Positions 1 through 5,485 of a stretch of 5,485 bases of DNA are shown here, one piece after another; the first letter of the stretch is position 1, and every line of letters begins with the position of its first letter. Under the pieces are notes generated by a model. The model searched no databases, was not told where the DNA came from, and was given only the letters and a program-made list of their open reading frames with translations. Source of the DNA: Actinomycetes bacterium (GTDB taxonomy: Bacteria > Actinomycetota > Acidimicrobiia > Acidimicrobiales > RAAP-2); contig JAJYZN010000181.1 in assembly GCA_021799915.1 (NCBI GenBank), positions 1 through 5,485 of the forward strand. The letters are read 5' to 3'. A program made the translations under genes and the position numbers.

Positions 1-1218
1 GGGCCCGACAAGACCTTCCCCGCGACCGGCCTCACACCTGCCGGCCTGCCCCGCCCGCCGAGCGCCAAGTTCCTTCTCGGGACCGACGACCTCGGGCGGG
101 ACCTCCTCGTGCGAGTGGCTTACGGGGCGCAGATATCTCTCCTCGTGGGCGTCGCCGCCACCGGCCTCGCGGTCGCCATCGGCGTGCTCACGGTGGTCTC
201 GCTCGGCGTGGTGACCCACAGCCTGGAGGCCAGCGACCTGGCGCTGCTGAAGACCGGCAAGGCGGACTTCACCGTCGCCCAGAAGGGCGTGTCCGACATC
301 CTGTCGAGCTCTCTTGACGACAGCCAGCTCGCCCGAGTGCAAGCCACCCCGGGGGTCGCCAGCGCCGTCGGGGTACTGGTGGAGACCGAGCGCCTCGACG
401 CGGCGAACCCGCTCTTTCTCGAGATCGGTATCCAGCCCCAGGACCTCGCGCCCTTCGGTGTCCGGATCGTGGCCGGGCACGCCTACGGAGCCGATGCTCC
501 CCACGAGATCATGCTGGGATGGCGGGCGGCCCAGAACTTCGGGGACCACGTGGGGAGCATCTTCCACACCAACGGGACGTGGTACACGGTGGTGGGGATC
601 TATTCGACGGGGATCTCCTTTGGGGACTTGGGATCGATGTTCCCGCTGCCGATCCTCCAGGCCTACAACCGCGTGCCCGGTTCCATCACGATGGCCTTCG
701 TGAAAGTTACGACTGGGGACTCCATTCCGGCCGTCGAGCATGCGCTGACGTCGGCGAACCCCGAGCTCACCACCATTCGTACCGCGTCGCAGTTCGGCCG
801 GGCGGACAGGAACCTCGTCTTCCTCCAGGCGGCAGCGGCCGGGAGCACCGTGCTCGCGATCCTGATCGGTGCCGTCATCGTAGGCAATTCCATGCTGCTT
901 TCCCTCTTCGAGCGGACGCGTGAGTTCGGTCTGCTCCGAGCGGTCGGCTGGTCACGATGGCGGGTGCTGTTGCTCATGCTCGGAGAAGCTGTTGTCGTTG
1001 GGCTGCTCGGCGTCGCCGCCGGCGTGCTGCTGGCGTACCTGGCGGTCATCGTGCTCGAGACCCTCCCGGATCTCCAAGGGGTGCTGCACACCAATTTCAC
1101 CGCCAGCATCGTGGCCCGAGGGCTGGCCACCGGATTGGGGATGACCGTGATCGGCACGCTGTACCCCGCACTCCGGGCGGCGTTCTTGAAGCCGCTCGAG
1201 GCGCTCAGCCATGAGTAG
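1..1218 (+). CDS. MacB/FtsX-type ABC exporter permease with a DppC-like N-terminus (5' partial, chimeric)
   Basis: The frame is open from base 1 to the TAG at 1216-1218, giving 405 visible residues; the true start lies left of the window unless GTG at 109 is used. Residues 1-62 look like a peptide/nickel importer permease: a proline-rich loop, then GTDDLGRD (27-34), then YGAQISLLVG entering a membrane segment (about 45-70). From about residue 59 the protein is MacB/FtsX-like: LTVVSLGVV, a large extracytoplasmic domain (about 72-275), and three membrane segments near 279-302, 323-353 and 366-392. The family hallmark REFGLLRAVGWSR is at 307-319 and the ending YPALRAAFLKPLEAL is typical. With the ATPase encoded next it would form an exporter or mechanotransmission complex in the cytoplasmic membrane; the substrate is unknown. 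MacB/FtsX membership of the C-terminal 340 residues is secure. Whether the fused N-terminus is biological is not (see findings). Confidence 0.85.
   Translation, partial: GPDKTFPATGLTPAGLPRPPSAKFLLGTDDLGRDLLVRVAYGAQISLLVGVAATGLAVAIGVLTVVSLGVVTHSLEASDLALLKTGKADFTVAQKGVSDILSSSLDDSQLARVQATPGVASAVGVLVETERLDAANPLFLEIGIQPQDLAPFGVRIVAGHAYGADAPHEIMLGWRAAQNFGDHVGSIFHTNGTWYTVVGIYSTGISFGDLGSMFPLPILQAYNRVPGSITMAFVKVTTGDSIPAVEHALTSANPELTTIRTASQFGRADRNLVFLQAAAAGSTVLAILIGAVIVGNSMLLSLFERTREFGLLRAVGWSRWRVLLLMLGEAVVVGLLGVAAGVLLAYLAVIVLETLPDLQGVLHTNFTASIVARGLATGLGMTVIGTLYPALRAAFLKPLEALSHE
172..186 (+). other. Junction between DppC-like and MacB-like coding sequence
   Basis: These 15 bases encode VAIGV. Upstream, the reading matches the start of the second membrane segment of DppC-type permeases (ISLLVG...AVAIGV). 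Downstream, it matches the first membrane segment of MacB-type permeases (AIGVLTVVSLGVV). Both families commonly carry an AIGV-like string here, so the breakpoint cannot be placed more precisely than about 165-190. The frame is kept. That both families are present is a reading of known motifs; the nature of the junction is inference. Confidence 0.6.
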
Positions 1219-1948
1219 CTCCGAGCACACCACGCTGGGCGGCGCCGCGGCCGTTCCGAGCCAAGGAGCCGTGTCTGCGGGGCGACCGCTGGTCGAGGTG
1301 CACGATCTGGTCAAGGTGTACGAAGGTTCGCTCGGCAAGGCTCTCGACCACCTCGACCTCTCGGTGGCACCAGGGGAGTTCGTCGCGATCACCGGGCCGT
1401 CGGGCTGTGGCAAATCGACCCTCTTGCACCTCCTCGCAGCGCTGGACACTCCGACATCGGGGAGCATCAGGGTCGCCGACTACGACCTGCTCCGATCCCG
1501 TGATCTCGATCACTACCGCCGCTTCCAGGTCGGCCTCGTGTTCCAGCTCCACAACCTCCTGCCCAGGCTCACCGCTGTCAAGAACGTGGAGATCGCCATG
1601 ATGGGCACGCACCGATCGGCGGCCGAGCGTCGGAGCCGGGCCGAGGAGCTCTTGGACGACGTCGACCTCCAAGGGAGAGACGGACGCCGTCCTACGGAGC
1701 TCTCGGGAGGAGAGCGTCAGCGCGTGGCGATTGCTCGCGCCCTGGCCAACGAGCCCAAAGTACTGCTGGCCGACGAGCCCACCGGCAGCCTGGATTCCGC
1801 AGCCGTCCAGACCGTGCTCGCGCTGTTCGACCGGATCCGACGGGATCACGGGACCACCATCCTCTTGGTCACCCACGACCCGATGGTGGCCGAAGCGGCC
1901 GATCGGACGGTGCACATGAGGGACGGTGCCATCGTCACTCAGGCCTGA
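1211..1948 (+). CDS. ABC transporter ATP-binding protein, MacB/LolD type
   Basis: A 245-residue cytoplasmic ATPase that would power the permease encoded just upstream. All nucleotide-binding motifs are present: Walker A GPSGCGKST (62-70), Q-loop in VFQLHNLLP (Q112), signature LSGGERQ (164-170), Walker B VLLADEP with catalytic E189, D-loop SLD (193-195) and switch H222 in VTHD. The string GLVFQLHNLLPRLTAVKNVEIAM and the length fit the LolD/MacB/FtsE exporter class, not importers. The ATG at 1211 overlaps the permease stop by 8 bp (ATGAGTAG), and a weak GAGG lies at 1198-1201, 9 nt ahead, so expression by translational coupling is likely. The first ~27 residues are a low-complexity extension before the conserved LVEVHDLVKVY; an internal GTG at 1271 is an alternative start but lacks the coupling. 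Substrate unknown. Confidence 0.93.
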   Translation: MSSSEHTTLGGAAAVPSQGAVSAGRPLVEVHDLVKVYEGSLGKALDHLDLSVAPGEFVAITGPSGCGKSTLLHLLAALDTPTSGSIRVADYDLLRSRDLDHYRRFQVGLVFQLHNLLPRLTAVKNVEIAMMGTHRSAAERRSRAEELLDDVDLQGRDGRRPTELSGGERQRVAIARALANEPKVLLADEPTGSLDSAAVQTVLALFDRIRRDHGTTILLVTHDPMVAEAADRTVHMRDGAIVTQA

Positions 1949-1960
1949 CCGGCACGACAT

Positions 1961-1980
1961 CCCGGGGCTGCGGTTCCGGG
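1961..1980. terminator. Weak hairpin between convergent gene ends
   Basis: In the 48-bp gap between the ATPase stop and the dehydrogenase stop, CCCGG (1961-1965) can pair with CCGGG (1976-1980) around a 10-nt loop. The stem is short and has no T-run on either side. Its position between convergent genes is the main reason to consider a bidirectional terminator. Confidence 0.25.
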
Positions 1981-1996
1981 GCGTTCGAGCGGCCCG

Positions 1997-3007
1997 TCAG
2001 CTCATCGTGAGCACCGCCGCGCCGCTGAAGCGGTCGGCCGCCAAGTCGGCCAGTGCTTCGGGTGCTCGATCGAACGGGTAGGGCGTCGTGTGCACGCTGA
2101 TACCGATGCGGGCCGCGGTGGCCAGGAACTCCTCCCCGTCACGGCGGGTGTTGGCCGTCACGCTCCGCAGCTCGCGCTCGTAGAAGAGGTGGGTCTCGTA
2201 GTCGAGCTCGGGAACGGCGCTCAAGTGGATCCCGGCAACGGCGAGCACGCCGCCGCGGTCGAGGGCGGACAGCGCCGTGGGCACGAGGTCGCCGGCAGGG
2301 GCGAACAAGATCGCCGCGTCGAGGGGCTCGGGAGGTACTTCGCCGTTTCCGACTGCGCTCGCCGCCCCGAGGGCGAGGGCCAGCGACCGGGCTTCGGCCG
2401 ACCTCGTGACCACGTGGACGCGCATGTCCTCGGCGAGGGCGACCTGCGCTGCGAGGTGGGCCGAGCCACCGAACCCGTAGATCCCGAGCCGTCCTTTCGG
2501 AGGGCACCCGGTGCGGCGGAGCGCCCGGTAGCCGATGATCCCGGCGCACAGCAGGGGTGCGGCTTGGGCGTCGCCGAACGCCTCTGGGAGGTGGTACGCG
2601 TAGCGCTCGTCCACCACGGCGTACGGGGCATAGCCGCCGTCCACGTCCCACCCGGTGAACACGGGGTCAGTGCAGAGGTTCTCCTGGCCCCGGACGCAGA
2701 AGCGGCAGCTCCCGCACGTCCTGGCCAGCCAGGCGATGCCCACACGCTCACCCAGCTCGAACCTCGTGCATCCCGGTCCCAGCCGCTCGACCGTGCCGAC
2801 CGCCTCGTGACCCGGCACGACCAGCGGGCGCCGGGGGGTGAGGTCGCCCTCGGCCAGGTGCAAGTCGGTCCGGCAGACGCCACAGGTCCGGATGGCCACC
2901 TGGACCTGCCCGGGTCCGGGCTCGGGGACTGCTCGCTCGATGAGGCGCAACGGACCGCTGGCGATCGGCCCTGGGCGGTCAACCGCCCACACCCGCATGG
3001 TGCTCAC
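1997..3007 (-). CDS. Zinc-dependent medium-chain alcohol dehydrogenase
   Basis: A 336-residue cytoplasmic oxidoreductase that should interconvert alcohols and aldehydes or ketones with a nicotinamide cofactor. Catalytic zinc ligands are C45 (in CGVCRTD), H67 with E68 (PGHE) and C154; the structural zinc is held by C98, C101, C104 and C112. The Rossmann fold carries GFGGSAH (178-184), a signature I associate with a distinct subgroup often named only zinc-binding alcohol dehydrogenase family protein. The GTG at 3007 is chosen because AAAGGAGG (3023-3016) lies 8 nt ahead; an ATG three codons later (2998) has a second, more distant purine run. Upstream in-frame starts (to 3187) would translate through hairpins and repeats and lack homology. 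It is the last gene of the minus-strand block and may be read together with the membrane protein or from its own promoter. The natural substrate cannot be told from sequence. Confidence 0.93.
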   Translation of the reverse strand: MSTMRVWAVDRPGPIASGPLRLIERAVPEPGPGQVQVAIRTCGVCRTDLHLAEGDLTPRRPLVVPGHEAVGTVERLGPGCTRFELGERVGIAWLARTCGSCRFCVRGQENLCTDPVFTGWDVDGGYAPYAVVDERYAYHLPEAFGDAQAAPLLCAGIIGYRALRRTGCPPKGRLGIYGFGGSAHLAAQVALAEDMRVHVVTRSAEARSLALALGAASAVGNGEVPPEPLDAAILFAPAGDLVPTALSALDRGGVLAVAGIHLSAVPELDYETHLFYERELRSVTANTRRDGEEFLATAARIGISVHTTPYPFDRAPEALADLAADRFSGAAVLTMS

Positions 3008-3015
3008 CGCTCCTC

Positions 3016-3023
3016 CCTCCTTT
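3016..3023 (-). promoter_or_regulatory. Strong ribosome-binding site of the alcohol dehydrogenase
   Basis: Read on the minus strand, AAAGGAGG lies 8 nt before the GTG at 3007, close to a perfect anti-Shine-Dalgarno match. It decides the start in favour of GTG 3007 over the longer upstream frame. A second purine-rich stretch (GGAGGA, 3016-3011) is 12 nt before the ATG at 2998, so a minor second start is possible. Confidence 0.8.
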
Positions 3024-3044
3024 CGTGCGTCCTCGTTGGAGGCT

Positions 3045-3092
3045 CGACGTGACCGGCCCCCGACGTGACCGGCCCCCGACACGACCGGCCCC
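3045..3092. repeat. Three tandem 16-bp repeats upstream of the dehydrogenase
   Basis: The unit CGACGTGACCGGCCCC occurs perfectly at 3045-3060 and 3061-3076. At 3077-3092 it recurs with two changes (GT to AC at unit positions 5-6). The array lies 22-69 bp before the ribosome-binding site of the dehydrogenase gene. The third unit overlaps one arm of the 15-bp hairpin at 3085-3119. It could be a protein-binding array, a slippage product, or decayed terminator sequence; nothing in the sequence decides. Confidence 0.85.
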
Positions 3093-3119
3093 GGCGGGAA
3101 AGTCTCCCGCCGGGGCCGG
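3085..3119 (-). terminator. Hairpin with 15-bp perfect arms, probable terminator or attenuator
   Basis: Bases 3085-3099 are exactly complementary to 3105-3119, with a 5-nt loop (3100-3104). The stem is almost all G and C and would be extremely stable. It lies between the membrane protein gene and the dehydrogenase gene, 78 bp ahead of the latter. No T-run follows on the minus strand, as is common for GC-rich actinobacterial terminators. It would terminate or weaken transcription from the membrane protein gene, or protect the upstream message's 3' end. Confidence 0.6.
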
Positions 3120-3123
3120 CACT

Positions 3124-3159
3124 CGCGCACCCGCGGAGCGAGGGTTCCTCGGGTGCGCG
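3124..3159. repeat. Second intergenic hairpin
   Basis: Bases 3124-3133 pair with 3150-3159 (10 bp). After a single mismatch the stem continues as 3135-3137 with 3146-3148, leaving an 8-nt loop. It is the middle of three back-to-back hairpins between the membrane protein and dehydrogenase genes. Confidence 0.6.
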
Positions 3160-3162
3160 GTC

Positions 3163-3191
3163 CTTCGTGTGCAGCGCCGCTGCGCACGAAG
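3163..3191. repeat. Third intergenic hairpin, directly after the membrane protein stop
   Basis: Bases 3163-3175 pair with 3179-3191 around a 3-nt loop, 13 positions with one non-Watson-Crick pair (3170/3184: G-U in a plus-strand RNA, A-C in a minus-strand RNA). It begins 6 nt after the stop codon of the membrane protein gene, a natural place for a transcript end or 3' stabiliser. No T-run follows. Confidence 0.6.
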
Positions 3192-3197
3192 CCCGGT

Positions 3198-3794
3198 TCA
3201 GGCTGCCGCCGTGCGCTCGTGGCGGCTCGGGAACTCTGCCTCCTCGGGCGTCCGCTTGAGGTGCAAGAGCCCGAGGCCGGTCAGGATCAGCATGAGGAAC
3301 GCGAGCACGAATGCGGCGATACCCGCCCAGAAGGCGATCGTCCCGAAAACGCTGAACGCGTACGCCTCGAGCAGGAGCCCTCGCAGCGTGGTGCCCTGGA
3401 AGGAAGTGGTCACGAGCCCGGCCAGCTTCTTTGTGGAGGGGTTCGCCCGGGAGGCCGTGCTGAGCTTCGCGTAGACACCGCCGTAGGGCATCTCGCTCAA
3501 GTGGATGGCGATGAAGTGTGTCGCGTATGCCTGTGCCTGTGTTCCCGTGAGCAACTGCTCGCCGGCATAGGGGAGGAGGTAGGGCTTCATTGTGGGGGTG
3601 ATCTCGGTCCCCGGCTTGGCATGAGCGAATGCCGCGGCCGACGGGAAATAGATCTCCTGGCGCGCGAGCTGGTTGTGGACGTTCGAGCTTGCAAAGCTCG
3701 ATCCCCACATGAGCAGCGCACCGGCGACCACCAGCACCACTACCAGCATTCCACCTCCCATGGTGAGGATGAGGTCGAAGGTCTTTCTCTTCAT
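3198..3794 (-). CDS. Conserved-looking membrane protein with two membrane segments, function unknown
   Basis: A 198-residue protein with a short basic N-terminus (MKRK), a membrane segment at about 8-30, an extracytoplasmic region of about 115 residues, a second membrane segment at about 148-177 and a cytoplasmic charged tail. The outer region contains QEIYFPSA (46-53), PYAGEQLLTGTQAQAYATHFIAIHL (75-99) and FQGTTLRGLLLEAYAF (132-147). This layout resembles hypothetical actinobacterial membrane proteins I have seen, some misnamed as ring-opening dioxygenase LigA; no enzyme motif supports that name. The ATG at 3794 is preceded by AAAGGA (3807-3802) with 7 nt spacing. A DosR-like box and a -10-like hexamer lie upstream, suggesting redox or hypoxia control. 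It is followed by three hairpins and then the dehydrogenase. Real gene: confident; function: not known. Confidence 0.85.
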   Translation of the reverse strand: MKRKTFDLILTMGGGMLVVVLVVAGALLMWGSSFASSNVHNQLARQEIYFPSAAAFAHAKPGTEITPTMKPYLLPYAGEQLLTGTQAQAYATHFIAIHLSEMPYGGVYAKLSTASRANPSTKKLAGLVTTSFQGTTLRGLLLEAYAFSVFGTIAFWAGIAAFVLAFLMLILTGLGLLHLKRTPEEAEFPSRHERTAAA

Positions 3795-3848
3795 CAGTCG
3801 TTCCTTTCATGGTCCGACCGCCGCTACCCGGCGGGCTCTCGTGCTTCC

Positions 3849-3854
3849 ACTATG
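3849..3854 (-). promoter_or_regulatory. Candidate -10 element for the membrane protein gene
   Basis: On the minus strand CATAGT matches TATAAT at 4 of 6 positions. It would place transcription start near 3842, about 48 nt before the ATG. The hexamer 17 bp upstream (TGCCGG, 3877-3872) is a poor -35, as expected for an activator-dependent promoter. The assignment rests on its spacing to the adjacent box. Confidence 0.4.
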
Positions 3855-3877
3855 AACGTGCAAGCGCGCCCCCGGCA

Positions 3878-3891
3878 GGGCCGAAAGTCCC
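3878..3891 (-). promoter_or_regulatory. DosR/DevR-like operator box
   Basis: Read on the minus strand this is GGGACTTTCGGCCC. The known mycobacterial DosR consensus is TTSGGGACTWWAGTCCCSAA; the half-sites GGGAC and GTCCC/GGCCC and the 4-nt spacer are present, with GGCCC in the second half, a frequent variant. Its centre lies about 42 bp upstream of the start site implied by CATAGT, the classic position for a response regulator overlapping the -35. A similar, more degenerate 14-mer abuts it (3893-3906; 9 of 14 identical to 3879-3892). Regulator identity is inference; no regulator gene is in the window. Confidence 0.5.
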
Positions 3892-3928
3892 CGGTCGAAA
3901 GGACGGTATTCATCCCCGCCCAGCCGCG

Positions 3929-3951
3929 CACCTGAGCGGGGTTCTCAGGTG
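3929..3951 (-). terminator. Hairpin overlapping the glycoside hydrolase stop codon
   Basis: CACCTGAG (3929-3936) is perfectly complementary to CTCAGGTG (3944-3951), with a 7-nt loop. The stop codon (3947-3945) lies inside the 5' arm on the minus strand. No T-run follows. It may mark the end of the glycoside hydrolase transcript and separate it from the membrane protein promoter. Confidence 0.4.
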
Positions 3952-5485
3952 ACGCGGATCTTGACCGTGCCCGACCCGAGGGTCGGGTGCGTGGCCGTGA
4001 CGGTCACCGTGCCGCGCCGGCCCGGCAGCGAGCGCACCCAGACGGCACCCACGCCCCCGTTTGTGCCGAAGGCGAATGGCGTCTCTCCCACCAGTCTGCA
4101 CGGGCCGTGGACCGCCAGGTCCACGTCGCCGGTCACGTACGGGCGCGGCGCGCCGAAGCGGTCCACTGCCCGAAAGCTCACCCTGGTGGCATCCGGTCCG
4201 TCCGCGGTGATCTCGCTGTCGTCGGCCGCCACGGCAAGGTGGTCGCCCGAGGTGTCGGCCGCGTACCGCATCGATGCCGCCACGCGCCCTTTGACGTAGC
4301 CGTCGATCCGCAGCTCGGGCAGCGACGACGCGTCGACCGATGACACGTCGAGGAGGAACGGTGGGTAGGGCAGGTGCGGGTACGCGGCCGTGTCGGGGTG
4401 GAGGGTCGCGTAGTGGTGGTTGCCGACGTAGACCTCGAGCCGTTCACAGTTGGAGCAGATCATCGCCGTGCTCCCGAGCGACGTGACCGAAGAGACCGGT
4501 GAAAAGTCCCAATAGAACGCCGGGGCGATCACTGCCCGGATGGCCGGGTCGACTTGGGATTGGTAGAAAGCGGCACCGGGCTTGAGCACCCGGAAGGTGT
4601 CGCAGACCCCGGGCCACTTCACGTTCTCGAAGATGAAGCCGTTGAGGGAGTCGTAGTCGAACCCGCACCAGCCGAGAAGGCCGCAGTAGCGCGTGGTCGA
4701 GGCGGCGATGTCGTGCACCTCGGCATGGAGGCGCGCCTGCTCCTGCTGGATTGCCTGGGGGTCGGTTCGCCGGTAGTACGGGGCTCCGTCGAGGGCTCCG
4801 ACGGCTTCGGTCACGAGGTAAGGCACCCCGGCGAGAGGCGGCAGGAGGCCGGCCGCCGTCGACGAGTGGGTGTAGTCGTCGTACGCGAACACGTCCTGGA
4901 CCCATGTCGCGGTCGAGTAGATGTCCATCGCCCCCGAGGTGGGCCGGGTGCCGTCGAGCTCGTCGGCGACGGCCTTGGTCTGGGTGTAGAGGGCCGGGTC
5001 GGGTGTGGACTCGTTCACTTGGACTCCCCAGATGACCACCGACGGGCGGCTCCGGTCACGCCGGACCATGTCGGTGACGTTCTGGACGACCAGGTCGTCG
5101 AATGTCTGGTTCCCCAGGTAGTGCCATCCCGGCGTCTCTTCCCACACCAAGAGGCCCAGCTCGTCGCAGGCGTCGAAGAGGGCGTCGTCCTCGTAGTATC
5201 CGCCTCCCCAGAAGCGCAAGCAATTCATGTTGGCCGCGACGGCGTCGGCCGCGTAGCGACGGAGAGCCTCTTTGGTCAGCCGCGGCGCGAAGCAATCGGC
5301 CGGAATCCAGTTGGCCCCCTTGGCGAAGAAGGGCACGCCGTTGACCACGAAGTGCATCGGCTCCTTGTCGGTCTGCTCGATCGCGCGCAAGGTGCGCAGG
5401 CCGATGCGCCGGGTTGTCGCATCGAGCGCTTGGCCCGCGGCGTCTTGCAGTTCCACCTTCACCACATACAGCGGTTGCTCGCCCA
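3945..5485 (-). CDS. Glycoside hydrolase family 2 protein, beta-mannosidase/beta-galactosidase-like (5' partial)
   Basis: About 512 C-terminal residues are visible; the frame runs off the right edge. It starts in the motif GEQPLY (bases 5483-5466), which in family 2 enzymes follows WPxG near the end of the sugar-binding domain, so the N-terminal domain and any signal peptide are missing. Numbering from the GTG at 5465: the end of an Ig-like domain (1-38), then the TIM barrel with KGANWIPAD (49-57) and RFWGGGYYEDD (84-94), probable acid/base E152 in IWGVQVNES and probable nucleophile E220 in YLVTEAVG. A beta-sandwich domain (about 315-410) contains ICSNCERLEVYVG, like the SNCDEVELFLNG string of DUF4982 domains. 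The last domain (about 420-506, DGPDATRVSFRAVD) resembles the C-terminal family 2 domain 5. It should hydrolyse beta-linked sugars with retention; the exact sugar is not resolved. The GTG at 5465 is not the true start. Confidence 0.9.
   Translation of the reverse strand, partial: GEQPLYVVKVELQDAAGQALDATTRRIGLRTLRAIEQTDKEPMHFVVNGVPFFAKGANWIPADCFAPRLTKEALRRYAADAVAANMNCLRFWGGGYYEDDALFDACDELGLLVWEETPGWHYLGNQTFDDLVVQNVTDMVRRDRSRPSVVIWGVQVNESTPDPALYTQTKAVADELDGTRPTSGAMDIYSTATWVQDVFAYDDYTHSSTAAGLLPPLAGVPYLVTEAVGALDGAPYYRRTDPQAIQQEQARLHAEVHDIAASTTRYCGLLGWCGFDYDSLNGFIFENVKWPGVCDTFRVLKPGAAFYQSQVDPAIRAVIAPAFYWDFSPVSSVTSLGSTAMICSNCERLEVYVGNHHYATLHPDTAAYPHLPYPPFLLDVSSVDASSLPELRIDGYVKGRVAASMRYAADTSGDHLAVAADDSEITADGPDATRVSFRAVDRFGAPRPYVTGDVDLAVHGPCRLVGETPFAFGTNGGVGAVWVRSLPGRRGTVTVTATHPTLGSGTVKIRVT

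Noticed and set aside
1205..1960. 251-codon open frame on the minus strand
   Set aside because: It lies wholly opposite the ABC ATPase gene, which has every nucleotide-binding motif. The antisense translation shows no family signature.
2090..3052. Long open frame of 320 codons on the plus strand
   Set aside because: It is antisense to the alcohol dehydrogenase, whose zinc and cofactor motifs are unmistakable. Its translation is low-complexity and rich in Gly, Ala, Arg and Glu with no recognisable domain, a usual by-product of high G+C.
3008..3187. N-terminal extension of the dehydrogenase to a start at 3187
   Set aside because: The added 60 residues are Arg/Pro/Gly-rich and encoded by hairpins and tandem repeats. 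The strong AAAGGAGG before GTG 3007 and the family's normal beginning favour the short form.
3858..3863. TTGCAC (minus strand) as a -35 element
   Set aside because: It lies only about 3 bp from the CATAGT hexamer, far too close, and no suitable -10 lies 16-18 bp downstream of it.
3153..3935. 260-codon open frame on the plus strand and a 268-codon one on the minus strand (3004-3810)
   Set aside because: Both overlap the membrane protein gene in other frames and run through the hairpin and repeat region. Neither has a recognisable domain or a good ribosome-binding site.
5463..5465. GTG at 5465 as the start of the glycoside hydrolase
   Set aside because: The frame stays open to the window edge and the upstream codons encode GEQPLY, a conserved internal motif of family 2 enzymes. 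The gene therefore continues beyond the window.

Overview
The window is about two-thirds G+C. Its codon use, its GTG starts and its protein families point to a high-GC Actinomycetota genome. An Acidimicrobiia-like relative is possible, but that is only an impression. It holds five protein-coding genes in two opposing blocks. No RNA gene, CRISPR array or insertion sequence was seen.

Left block, plus strand (1-1948): a two-gene ABC transporter of the MacB/LolCDE type. The permease is open at the left edge of the window and its stop overlaps the ATPase start (ATGAGTAG), so the two are translationally coupled. The odd feature is the permease N-terminus. The first ~62 visible residues are those of a peptide/nickel importer permease (DppC/OppC type, with the GTDDLGRD motif). 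The frame then passes without interruption into a MacB/FtsX-type exporter permease. The switch lies in a VAIGV block (172-186) that both families could supply, so this is either a real gene fusion or recombination, or an assembly chimera.

Right block, minus strand (5485 down to 1997), in order of transcription: the C-terminal ~510 residues of a family 2 glycoside hydrolase, cut by the right edge; a 198-residue membrane protein with two membrane segments and no assigned function; and a 336-residue zinc-dependent alcohol dehydrogenase. The dehydrogenase ends 48 bp from the ATPase stop, in convergent orientation.

The intergenic DNA of the right block is unusually structured. Upstream of the membrane protein is a near-palindrome (GGGACTTTCGGCCC read on the minus strand) closely resembling the DosR/DevR hypoxia-response box. 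It sits about 42 bp before the start site implied by a CATAGT -10-like hexamer, the position expected for an activator. Between the membrane protein and the dehydrogenase are three consecutive hairpins, one with 15-bp perfect arms. They are followed by three 16-bp tandem repeats just before the dehydrogenase ribosome-binding site. The working hypothesis is a small redox- or hypoxia-responsive unit (membrane protein plus alcohol dehydrogenase) with an attenuating or insulating spacer. The glycoside hydrolase is probably a separate transcription unit ending at 3945.
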